A stretch of 9,127 nt of DNA from an uncultured Eubacteriales bacterium (lineage in GTDB: Bacteria; Bacillota; Clostridia; Oscillospirales; Acutalibacteraceae), in assembly GCA_900320415.1 (NCBI GenBank), contig ONSE01000138.1:1-9127 (forward strand). Direction: 5' to 3'. Below are positions 1-6,308 of the stretch, one piece after another. Both the position numbers and the translations under genes were made by a program. The notes beneath the pieces were generated by a model, which had not been told where the DNA came from, ran no database searches, and saw only the letters and a list, made by a program, of their open reading frames with translations. Positions within the stretch are counted from its first letter, which is position 1, and each line of letters starts with the position of its first letter.

Positions 1-187
1 CGCGGTTGCCAAGGCTCTCGCTGAGACCGACGCTACCACCATCATCGGCGGCGGCGACTCCGCTGCGGCTGTTATCCAGCTCGGCTTCGCTGACAAGATG
101 AGCCACATCTCCACAGGCGGCGGCGCTTCCCTCGAGTACCTCGAAGGCAAGACCCTCCCCGGCATCGCGGTTATCGCAGACAAATAA
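1..187 (+). CDS. pgk: phosphoglycerate kinase, C-terminal end (partial, cut by left edge)
   Basis: Phosphoglycerate kinase is a cytosolic glycolytic enzyme that moves a phosphate from 1,3-bisphosphoglycerate to ADP. Only the last 61 residues are present, read from base 2 to the TAA at 185-187. The fragment contains the family's nucleotide-binding GGGDSAAAV stretch, then HISTGGGASLEYLEGK and LPG close to the C-terminus. This order is the hallmark of the C-terminal Rossmann-like lobe. The protein ends IAVIADK, a normal PGK ending, so there is no sign of truncation at this end. It is followed 150 bases later by tpiA, as in many Firmicute glycolytic clusters. No clear + strand terminator follows, so read-through into tpiA is plausible. 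The product call is very safe; the start and most of the gene lie outside the window. Confidence 0.96.
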   Translation, partial: AVAKALAETDATTIIGGGDSAAAVIQLGFADKMSHISTGGGASLEYLEGKTLPGIAVIADK

Positions 188-245
188 GCGCCCAACGGCA
201 CGTTTCCGTGACGGACGGAGGACTGTCAGAGGTGTTTTCCCGTTT

Positions 246-274
246 TTGACGCCGTTACCCGAACGTCACACAAT
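246..274 (+). promoter_or_regulatory. possible sigma-A promoter for tpiA-gpmI
   Basis: The pgk-tpiA gap has a -35-like TTGACG at 246-251 (5 of 6 matches) and a -10-like CACAAT at 269-274 (4 of 6), separated by 17 bases. Transcription would begin near base 281, about 57 bases before the tpiA start and just ahead of the hairpin at 290-310. The -10 is imperfect, and there is no clear terminator after pgk. This is therefore best read as a possible internal promoter adding to read-through from upstream. Confidence 0.35.
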
Positions 275-289
275 AACACAACAGAAAAA

Positions 290-310
290 GGGCGGATTTT
301 ATATCCGCCC
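290..310. promoter_or_regulatory. 8-bp stem-loop in the tpiA leader
   Basis: GGGCGGAT at 290-297 pairs perfectly with ATCCGCCC at 303-310 around a 5-base loop (298-302). On the + strand the stem is followed by GAATTTATAAG, which is not a terminator-like T run. On the - strand it is followed by TTTTTC (complement of 284-289), so it has the form of an intrinsic terminator for antisense transcription. It ends 27 bases before the tpiA start and leaves the ribosome binding site at 321-327 free. Possible roles are a 5'-end mRNA stabiliser, a processing site between pgk and tpiA, or an antisense terminator. The structure is clear; its role is not. Confidence 0.6.
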
Positions 311-337
311 GAATTTATAAGAAAGGATTGAATCATT

Positions 338-1105
338 ATGGATAAAGCCAAGAGAAAAGCAATCATCGCGGGCAACTGGAAAATGAACAAGACTCCCAAG
401 GAAGCGAAAGCGCTTCTCGAGCAGATCGTTCCCCTCGTAAAGGACGCTGACTGTGAGGTTATCGCCTGCGTTCCCTATGTAGACCTTGCCACCGCGATCG
501 AGGCGACCGCGGGCACCAACGTGAAGATCGGCGCGGAAAACTGCCACTGGGCGGCAAGCGGCGCCTTCACCGGTGAAATTTCCACCGGTATGCTCAAGGA
601 AATCGGCGTTGAGTACGTTGTTCTCGGCCACTCCGAGCGCAGACAGTACTTCGGCGAGACCGATGAAACCGTCAACAAGAGAACCAAAGCGGCTCTCGCG
701 GCAGGCCTCAAGCCCATCGTATGTGTCGGCGAGCTTCTCTGGGAGCGCGAGTGTGACATCACCGAGGAGGTCATCGCGAGACAGATCAAGCTCGACCTCT
801 GGGACGTTACCGAGGAAGAACTCAAGAACGTTGTTATCGCTTACGAGCCTGTTTGGGCGATCGGCACCGGCAAGACCGCTACCTCCGACCAGGCGGAGGA
901 GGTTTGCGCCTTCATCAGAGCGCAGCTCGCGAAGCTCTACAATCAGGACGCGGCTGACGCGGTCACCATCCAGTACGGCGGCTCCATGAATGACGGCAAC
1001 GCCGACGAGCTTCTCTCCAAAACCAACGTTGACGGCGGTCTGATCGGCGGCGCCTCCCTCGTAGCGGAGAAATTTGCCGCTATCGTAAAGGCAGCCAGCA
1101 AATAA
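338..1105 (+). CDS. tpiA: triosephosphate isomerase
   Basis: This enzyme interconverts dihydroxyacetone phosphate and glyceraldehyde 3-phosphate in the cytosol, feeding glycolysis and gluconeogenesis. It has 255 residues, a normal length for this single-domain TIM barrel. The N-terminal AGNWKMNKT carries the substrate-binding Lys15. The electrophilic His98 sits in LGHSERR, and the catalytic base Glu170 is in AYEPVWAIGTGKTAT, which also supplies flexible loop 6. The phosphate-gripping QYGGSM (about 212-217) and GGLIGGASL (about 233-241) are intact. The segment after CVG reads ELLWERE, somewhat unlike the more usual E(T/S)LEERE. The start is the ATG at 338, preceded at 321-327 by GAAAGGA with a 10-base gap. 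gpmI follows after 26 bases, so the two are very probably co-transcribed. Arginine is mostly encoded by AGA (5 of 7), unlike in the transporter genes downstream. The identification is essentially certain. Confidence 0.99.
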   Translation: MDKAKRKAIIAGNWKMNKTPKEAKALLEQIVPLVKDADCEVIACVPYVDLATAIEATAGTNVKIGAENCHWAASGAFTGEISTGMLKEIGVEYVVLGHSERRQYFGETDETVNKRTKAALAAGLKPIVCVGELLWERECDITEEVIARQIKLDLWDVTEEELKNVVIAYEPVWAIGTGKTATSDQAEEVCAFIRAQLAKLYNQDAADAVTIQYGGSMNDGNADELLSKTNVDGGLIGGASLVAEKFAAIVKAASK

Positions 1106-1131
1106 TTTGACAAGGAAAGGGGTTTTTCACC

Positions 1132-2652
1132 ATGAAAAAACCTTTGATTTTAATGATTCTTGACGGCTTCGGCGTGGGCAAAAAGGGCGAGGAAAAGGCG
1201 AACGCCATTCTCGCCGCCAACACCCCGAACATCGACAAGTTCTTCAGCGAGAATCCCCTCACTCAGATCGGCGCTTCGGGCATGGACGTAGGTCTTCCCG
1301 ACGGTCAGATGGGCAACTCCGAGGTTGGCCACACCAACATCGGCGCGGGCCGGATCGTTTATCAGGAGCTGACCAGAATCACAAAAACCATCAACGATGA
1401 CAAGCTCAAGGACAACGAGGCGATTGTCGCGGCAATGGACAAGGCGCTCGAAAACGACAGCGCCCTGCACCTGATGGGACTTCTCTCCCCCGGCGGCGTC
1501 CACAGCCATATTACCCACCTCTACGGCATCGTGGAGCTTGCCAAGAAAAAGGGTCTGAAAAAGGTATACATCCACGCCTTTCTTGACGGCCGTGACGTGC
1601 CCCCCTCCAGCGCGGCGGAGTATATTGAGGACTGCGTGAAGGAGCTGGAAAAAATCGGCGTGGGCAAAATTGCCACCGTCATGGGCAGATACTACGCCAT
1701 GGACAGAGATAACCGCTGGGAGCGCGTGGAAAAGGCTTATGCCGCCATGGTTTACCGCGAGGGCGTCGAGGCGAAGTGCCCTGTCTGCGCGGTCAAGGAC
1801 TCCTACGCGAACGGCGTGACCGACGAATTCGTGATCCCCTGCGTCGTAGAGGGCGGCGAGGCTGTCAAGGCAAACGACAGCGTCATCTTCTACAACTTCC
1901 GCCCCGACAGAGCGCGGGAGATCACCAGAACCTTTGTGGATCCCGACTTCAAGGGCTTTGAGAGAAGAAACGGCTTCTTCCCCCTCAACTACGTCTGCAT
2001 GACGCAGTATGACGCGACCATGCCCAACGTAGAGATCGCCTTCAAGCCCCAGAAGCTCGTGAACACCATGGGCGAGTACATTTCGAGCCTCGGCATGAAG
2101 CAGCTGCGCATCGCCGAAACCGAGAAATACGCGCACGTAACCTTCTTCTTCAACGGCGGCGTAGAAAAGGTCTACGAGGGCGAGGACAGGATCCTTGTCA
2201 AGTCTCCCTCCGTCGCGACCTATGACCTCCAGCCCGAAATGAGCGCCTACGAGGTCACCGACAAGCTCGTTCCCGCCATCAAGAGCGGCACCTATGACAT
2301 GATCATCCTCAACTTCGCAAACTGCGACATGGTCGGCCACACAGGCGTGTTCGAGGCGGCTGTCAAGGCGGTCGAGGCGGTTGACACCTGTGTAGGCAAG
2401 GTCGTCAACGCGGTTCTTGAGATGGGCGGCACGGCGCTGATCACCGCCGATCACGGCAACGCCGACAAAATGATCGACGAGAACGGCGAGCCCTTTACGG
2501 CTCACACCACCAACCCCGTTCCCTTCTGCGTGATTGGCTATGACTGCCAGCTGCGCGAGGGCGGCGTGCTCGCGGACATCGCTCCGACCATGCTCAGAAT
2601 CATGGGTCTTGAGCAGCCCGCCGAAATGGACGGCAAGTCGATCATCATCTAA
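1132..2652 (+). CDS. gpmI: 2,3-bisphosphoglycerate-independent phosphoglycerate mutase
   Basis: This cytosolic, metal-dependent enzyme (Mn2+ in characterised relatives) interconverts 3- and 2-phosphoglycerate through a phosphoserine intermediate. It has 506 residues, typical of the family. Asp11 in LMILDGFG is a metal ligand. The nucleophile is Ser63 in GQMGNSEVGHTNIGAGR. The inserted phosphotransferase domain shows GLLSPGGVHSH, HAFLDGRDVPP, GRYYAMDRDNRWERV and FYNFRPDRAREITR. The phosphatase-like domain then closes with NFANCDMVGHTG, ALITADHGNAD and AHTTNPVPF, which hold the remaining metal-binding Asp and His residues. The ATG at 1132 is preceded by AAGGAAAGG at 1112-1120. The gene is unrelated in fold to the cofactor-dependent mutase (gpmA). 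It is the last gene of the glycolytic run: a strong terminator begins 21 bases after the stop. An antisense open frame covers the whole gene but is only a codon-use shadow. Confidence 0.99.
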   Translation: MKKPLILMILDGFGVGKKGEEKANAILAANTPNIDKFFSENPLTQIGASGMDVGLPDGQMGNSEVGHTNIGAGRIVYQELTRITKTINDDKLKDNEAIVAAMDKALENDSALHLMGLLSPGGVHSHITHLYGIVELAKKKGLKKVYIHAFLDGRDVPPSSAAEYIEDCVKELEKIGVGKIATVMGRYYAMDRDNRWERVEKAYAAMVYREGVEAKCPVCAVKDSYANGVTDEFVIPCVVEGGEAVKANDSVIFYNFRPDRAREITRTFVDPDFKGFERRNGFFPLNYVCMTQYDATMPNVEIAFKPQKLVNTMGEYISSLGMKQLRIAETEKYAHVTFFFNGGVEKVYEGEDRILVKSPSVATYDLQPEMSAYEVTDKLVPAIKSGTYDMIILNFANCDMVGHTGVFEAAVKAVEAVDTCVGKVVNAVLEMGGTALITADHGNADKMIDENGEPFTAHTTNPVPFCVIGYDCQLREGGVLADIAPTMLRIMGLEQPAEMDGKSIII

Positions 2653-2672
2653 CAGCACGGTACATTTTTCTC

Positions 2673-2701
2673 AGCAGGCAGTGAAAGCTGCCTGCTTTTT
2701 T
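2673..2701 (+). terminator. intrinsic terminator after gpmI
   Basis: A perfect 9-bp stem (AGCAGGCAG at 2673-2681 with CTGCCTGCT at 2688-2696) encloses a 6-base TGAAAG loop and runs into six Ts (2696-2701). This is a textbook Rho-independent terminator. It separates the glycolytic genes from the ABC transporter pair, whose own promoter starts at 2703. Confidence 0.95.
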
Positions 2702-2702
2702 G

Positions 2703-2731
2703 TTGAACAACCGCGCCACATCGTGTATAAT
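2703..2731 (+). promoter_or_regulatory. sigma-A promoter of the ABC transporter operon
   Basis: TTGAAC at 2703-2708 (4 of 6 to consensus) is followed after exactly 17 bases by a perfect TATAAT at 2726-2731. It starts two bases after the terminator's T run. Transcription would begin near 2738, leaving a leader of only about 27 bases before the ATG at 2765. That leaves no room for a riboswitch or attenuator. Confidence 0.85.
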
Positions 2732-2749
2732 AAAAGTATTCTGGGAAAG

Positions 2750-2755
2750 AGGAGG
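2750..2755 (+). promoter_or_regulatory. ribosome binding site that fixes the first ABC gene's start
   Basis: A perfect AGGAGG lies 9 bases before the ATG at 2765. The reading frame stays open upstream to 2534, inside gpmI. That extension runs through the terminator and promoter and so cannot be the real N-terminus. Confidence 0.9.
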
Positions 2756-2764
2756 AACAACATC

Positions 2765-4507
2765 ATGCTGAAACTGCGTCGGTTCTTAGCCGACTACAAA
2801 AAAGAGGTGATCATCGGACCTCTGTGCAAGCTGTTCGAAGCGATACTGGAGCTTCTGGTTCCGCTGGTGATGGCAAATATCATCGACGTGGGAATCAACG
2901 GACTGCACGACGCGGGATACGTTCTGCGCATGGGCGGCCTGATGGTGCTGCTCGCCGCGTCAGGTCTCACGAGCGCGCTGTTCTGCCAGTATTTCGCCTC
3001 AAAGGCTTCCCAGGGAGCAGGCACAAAAATCCGCAGCGCGCTGTTTCAACATATCAACAGTCTCTCGCACGCGGAGCTGGACAAGCTGGGCACGCCCTCC
3101 CTGATCACACGCATCACAAATGACACCAACCAGGTGCAGCAGAGTATTGCCATGTGCATCCGGCTGCTGACCCGCGCGCCGTTTATCATCATCGGCTCAC
3201 TGGTCATGGCAATGTCCATCAACCTGAAAATGTCTCTGATCTTCTTCGCGGCCGCGCTGCTCATCGGTCTGTCGCTGTGGCTGATAACGACGAAGTGCAT
3301 ACCGATTTATTCGGCGGTGCAGAAAAAACTCGACAAAATCGGCTTGCTCTCCCGCGAAAACCTCTCAGGCAACCGCGTGATACGCGCGTTCTCCAAGCAG
3401 CGGAGCGAAAAAGAGCGCATTGACACCGCAACAGAGGATCTGACGAAAACCTCCATCCGCGTGAGCAGGCTCTCAGCGCTGCTCAGTCCCGTCACCTACG
3501 CGGTGACGAACACCGCCATCATCGCGATCATCTGGTTCGGCGCGGTCAACGTCAGCATCGGAAACATGAAAACGGGCGACATCGTCGCGATGGTCAGCTA
3601 TATGACGCAGATTTTGCTGGCAATGGTCGTCGTCGCGAACCTGATGATTCTGATGACCAAATCCAGCGCGTGCGCAAAGCGCATCAACGAGGTATTTGAA
3701 ACGCAGCCGAGCGTCACGGAAAACACCACAGAGGAAATCACGCTGACGAATGACAGGAACACGCCCAAGATCGAGTTCCGCCATGTCAGCTTCAACTACA
3801 TGAACGACGGTGACGACGAGCTGACGGATATCAGCTTCTCCGTCATGGCAGGTCAGACAGTCGGCATCATCGGCGGAACGGGCGCGGGCAAATCGACGCT
3901 CCTGAATATGATCCCGCGCTTTTACGACGTCACGCAGGGCGAGGTGCTGGTGGACGGCGCGGACGTGCGCTGCTATCCCTTCCGTCAGCTGCGAAGTCAG
4001 TTCGGTATCGTGCCGCAGCAGAGCGTGCTGTTCAGCGGCACCATCCGCGAGAACATGAAATGGCGCGCCGGGGGCGCTTCGGACGAGGAAATCATCCGCG
4101 CGCTCAAAATCGCGCAGGCTTATGACTTTGTATCCGCTCTCCCTGCGGGACTTGACAGCCGCGTGGAACAGGGCGGCAGAAATTTCAGCGGCGGCCAGCG
4201 ACAGCGGCTTTGTATCGCGCGCGCGGTGGTCGGCAATCCGGAGATCCTGATGCTTGACGACAGCTTTTCCGCTCTCGACTTCGCGACGGACGCGGCGCTG
4301 CGGCAGGCCTTGCGAAGGAACACCGAGAACATGACAGTACTGATCGTCACGCAGCGCTGCTCCACCATCAAGGACGCCGACTTGATTCTCGTCCTCAGCG
4401 ACGGACGCCTGGCAGGCGCGGGAAAGCACAGTGAGCTTCTCGAAACCTGTGAGGTCTACCGCGACATCTGTCTCTCACAGCTCAGCGAAACGGAGGTGAA
4501 GTCATGA
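2765..4507 (+). CDS. ABC exporter half-transporter, degenerate-site subunit (heterodimer partner 1)
   Basis: This is a 580-residue half-transporter: a six-helix type IV exporter membrane domain (about 1-305) fused to a cytoplasmic ATPase domain (about 335-580). Hydrophobic segments lie near 15-40, 55-76, 135-156, 157-178, 240-263 and 273-297. The A-loop tyrosine is Tyr345. Walker A is GGTGAGKST (370-378), the Q-loop is VPQQS with Gln418, and the signature is a consensus FSGGQ (474-478). Walker B ends Asp498-Asp499, so the catalytic glutamate is replaced by aspartate. The switch histidine is replaced by Gln530 (VTQRCSTI). The same pair of changes is, as I recall, found in the degenerate subunit TM287 of the heterodimeric exporter TM287/288. 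The next gene has the complementary defects, so the two should pair. BmrC/YheI and LmrC-type multidrug exporters are the nearest functional analogues. The substrate cannot be read from the sequence. Arginine codons are mostly CGC, and AGA is rare. Confidence 0.96.
   Translation: MLKLRRFLADYKKEVIIGPLCKLFEAILELLVPLVMANIIDVGINGLHDAGYVLRMGGLMVLLAASGLTSALFCQYFASKASQGAGTKIRSALFQHINSLSHAELDKLGTPSLITRITNDTNQVQQSIAMCIRLLTRAPFIIIGSLVMAMSINLKMSLIFFAAALLIGLSLWLITTKCIPIYSAVQKKLDKIGLLSRENLSGNRVIRAFSKQRSEKERIDTATEDLTKTSIRVSRLSALLSPVTYAVTNTAIIAIIWFGAVNVSIGNMKTGDIVAMVSYMTQILLAMVVVANLMILMTKSSACAKRINEVFETQPSVTENTTEEITLTNDRNTPKIEFRHVSFNYMNDGDDELTDISFSVMAGQTVGIIGGTGAGKSTLLNMIPRFYDVTQGEVLVDGADVRCYPFRQLRSQFGIVPQQSVLFSGTIRENMKWRAGGASDEEIIRALKIAQAYDFVSALPAGLDSRVEQGGRNFSGGQRQRLCIARAVVGNPEILMLDDSFSALDFATDAALRQALRRNTENMTVLIVTQRCSTIKDADLILVLSDGRLAGAGKHSELLETCEVYRDICLSQLSETEVKS
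4492..4499 (+). promoter_or_regulatory. ribosome binding site inside the end of the first ABC gene
   Basis: GGAGGTGA lies 4 bases before the ATG at 4504, within the last codons of the upstream gene. With the ATGA stop/start overlap at 4504-4507, this predicts translational coupling and near-equal output of the two subunits. Confidence 0.85.
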
Positions 4508-6258
4508 AAAAGAAAAACACCTCCGTTTCCAAGCTGTTTCACCGACTGGCGCCGCACCGCGGCCTGCTTGCTCTCGCGCTGCTCAGCGCGGTGGTCAGCA
4601 TCTCCCTCACACTGCTGATTCCCGTCCTCGTCGGTCAGGCGGTGGATAATATCATCGACCGCGGCAAGGTCTATTTTGACGCGGTTCTCCGCATTATTCT
4701 CTATATCGCCGCGGCGATCGTCGGCGTGTCCGTCTGTCAGTGGCTGATGAACTGCCTCGTCAATGTCATCAGCTTCCGCATCGTCAGAGATCTGCGGCGC
4801 GACATCTTCCGCAAGCTCAATACCGTTCCCCTCTCCTACATCGACACCCACGCCCACGGCGATCTCATCAGCCGCGTCATTAATGATGTGGACGCGGTGG
4901 GCGACGGTCTTACTCAAATTTGCCTACAGCTCTTTTCGGGCGTCGTCACCATCGTCGGCACGCTGATTTTCATGCTCGTCATCGACTGGCGCATCGCCAT
5001 CGCGGTCTTTGTCCTCACGCCCCTGTCGCTCTTTCTGGCGGCGTTTATCGGCAGACTCACCCACAGGCGCTTTACCGAGCAGCAGCTTCTGCAGGGCGAC
5101 ATCTCATCCTACGTGGAGGAGCACGTCGGCAATCAGCGCATCGTCAAGGCGTTTTCCTATGAGGAGCGCGCCTACGGAGATTTCGAGGAGCTGAACCAAA
5201 CACTCTACGACGTCGGCTTCAAGGCGCAGTTCGCGGGCGCTCTCGCCAATCCGAGCACGCGCTTCGTCAATGCTCTGGTCTACGCGGCGGTCGCTGTTTT
5301 CGGCGCCCTGACCGTGCTCTCGGGCGGACTGACCATCGGCGGTCTGTCCTGCTTCCTCACCTACGCCAACCAGTACACCAAGCCCTTTAATGAGGTGACG
5401 GGCGTTCTCACACAATTGCAGACAGGCCTTGCCGCTGCCGACCGTGTATTTGAGGTCCTCGGAGAAAAGGACGAAATCCCCGACGACGACAAAATCAGCG
5501 ACACGCGCAGCGTGCGCGGCAACGTGGAGATCCGTGACATCAGCTTCTCCTATGTTCCCGAAAAACCGCTGATCCGTCACTTTTCCCTCAGTGTGCCGAG
5601 CGGCTGCCACGTCGCGATCGTCGGCCCCACGGGCTGCGGCAAAACCACCCTGATCAACCTGCTCATGCGGTTCTATGAGATCAACGAGGGCGGCATCTAT
5701 CTCGACGGAACCGATATCCGCGATATGAAGCGCGACGCGCTGCGCCGCTGCTACGGTATGGTACTGCAGGACAGCTGGCTCTTTGAGGGAACCATCATGG
5801 AAAACCTGCGCTACGGCAACGCCGACGCCACCGATGAGGACGTCATCGCGGCGGCGAAATCCGCCCACGCCCACAGCTTCATCCGCAAGATGCCAAAGGG
5901 CTATCAGACGGTAATCAGCGAGGGCGGCGGCAACCTCAGTCAGGGACAGAAGCAGCTGCTCTGTATCGCGCGGACGATGCTCACCGATCCCTCGGTGCTG
6001 ATTCTCGACGAGGCGACCTCCTCCATCGATACACTCACCGAAATCCGCGTGCAAAAAGCCTTCACCAAGATGATGAAGGGCAGAACGAGCTTTGTTGTCG
6101 CCCACCGCCTCTCCACCATCAAGGAGAGCGACGTCATCCTTGTGCTGAAGGACGGCAATATCATCGAGCAGGGCAGCCACGAGGAGCTGCTCCGTCAGCA
6201 CGGCTTCTACTACAACCTCTATCACTCCCAGTTCGCGAACAGCGACGCGGGGGAATAA
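4504..6258 (+). CDS. ABC exporter half-transporter, catalytic subunit (heterodimer partner 2)
   Basis: This is a 584-residue half-transporter with a membrane domain (about 1-315) followed by an ATPase domain (about 340-584). Hydrophobic segments fall near 19-43, 60-85, 138-160, 164-184, 255-275 and 277-290. The A-loop tyrosine is Tyr350, Walker A is GPTGCGKTT (374-382) and the Q-loop is LQDSWLF with Gln422. Walker B is a complete LILDEATSSID with catalytic Glu503, and the switch is VAHRLSTI with His534. Its signature is LSQGQ (478-482) instead of LSGGQ. In a head-to-tail dimer, the intact Walker motifs here meet the intact signature of partner 1 and form the working ATP site. The altered LSQGQ meets partner 1's altered Walker B and switch. 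The gene overlaps its partner by 4 bases. Its stop is followed 7 bases later by a long hairpin. The substrate is unknown; drug, lipid or peptide export are all possible. Confidence 0.96.
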   Translation: MKKKNTSVSKLFHRLAPHRGLLALALLSAVVSISLTLLIPVLVGQAVDNIIDRGKVYFDAVLRIILYIAAAIVGVSVCQWLMNCLVNVISFRIVRDLRRDIFRKLNTVPLSYIDTHAHGDLISRVINDVDAVGDGLTQICLQLFSGVVTIVGTLIFMLVIDWRIAIAVFVLTPLSLFLAAFIGRLTHRRFTEQQLLQGDISSYVEEHVGNQRIVKAFSYEERAYGDFEELNQTLYDVGFKAQFAGALANPSTRFVNALVYAAVAVFGALTVLSGGLTIGGLSCFLTYANQYTKPFNEVTGVLTQLQTGLAAADRVFEVLGEKDEIPDDDKISDTRSVRGNVEIRDISFSYVPEKPLIRHFSLSVPSGCHVAIVGPTGCGKTTLINLLMRFYEINEGGIYLDGTDIRDMKRDALRRCYGMVLQDSWLFEGTIMENLRYGNADATDEDVIAAAKSAHAHSFIRKMPKGYQTVISEGGGNLSQGQKQLLCIARTMLTDPSVLILDEATSSIDTLTEIRVQKAFTKMMKGRTSFVVAHRLSTIKESDVILVLKDGNIIEQGSHEELLRQHGFYYNLYHSQFANSDAGE

Positions 6259-6265
6259 TCACACC

Positions 6266-6304
6266 AACCTCCGCATATAATGGTAAAAATTATGTGCGGA
6301 GGTT
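6266..6304 (+). promoter_or_regulatory. 16-bp hairpin overlapping the next gene's ribosome binding site; holds a TATAAT box; possible weak terminator
   Basis: AACCTCCGCATATAAT at 6266-6281 pairs with ATTATGTGCGGAGGTT at 6289-6304, with one G-U wobble (6276-6294) and a 7-base loop, GGTAAAA. The 3' arm contains CGGAGG (6297-6302), the ribosome binding site for the ATG at 6309. It would therefore be masked in any transcript that includes the 5' arm. The 5' arm contains a perfect TATAAT at 6276-6281, although no good -35 lies 16-18 bases upstream. A start from it would fall near 6288, exactly where the 3' arm begins, and so would give mRNA with a free site. Bases after the stem (ATTTAT) are only moderately T-rich, so termination of the ABC transcript is possible but weak. 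The structure is certain; the function is inferred. Confidence 0.75.
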
Positions 6305-6308
6305 ATTT

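Noticed and set aside
194..269. short inverted matches in the pgk-tpiA gap (AACGGC with GCCGTT; GTGACG with CGTCAC)
   Set aside because: Six-base matches separated by about 50 bases are expected by chance, and no T run follows, so they do not make a pgk terminator.
1150..2658. 502-codon antisense open frame across gpmI
   Set aside because: It is aligned codon-for-codon with gpmI, so it stays open only because TTA, CTA and TCA codons are avoided. The translation has no recognisable domain and no ribosome binding site is apparent.
2534..2764. 77-residue N-terminal extension of the first ABC gene
   Set aside because: It would run through the gpmI 3' end, a terminator and a promoter. AGGAGG at 2750-2755 clearly marks the ATG at 2765.
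3473..4429. 318-codon antisense open frame across the first ABC gene
   Set aside because: Mirror-frame shadow of the ATPase domain; no supporting start signals.
5104..6225. 373-codon antisense open frame across the second ABC gene
   Set aside because: Mirror-frame shadow of a clear ABC ATPase domain.
6294..6308. GTG start at 6294 for the unknown gene
   Set aside because: The codon lies inside the hairpin stem with no binding site upstream, whereas the ATG at 6309 has CGGAGG at proper spacing.
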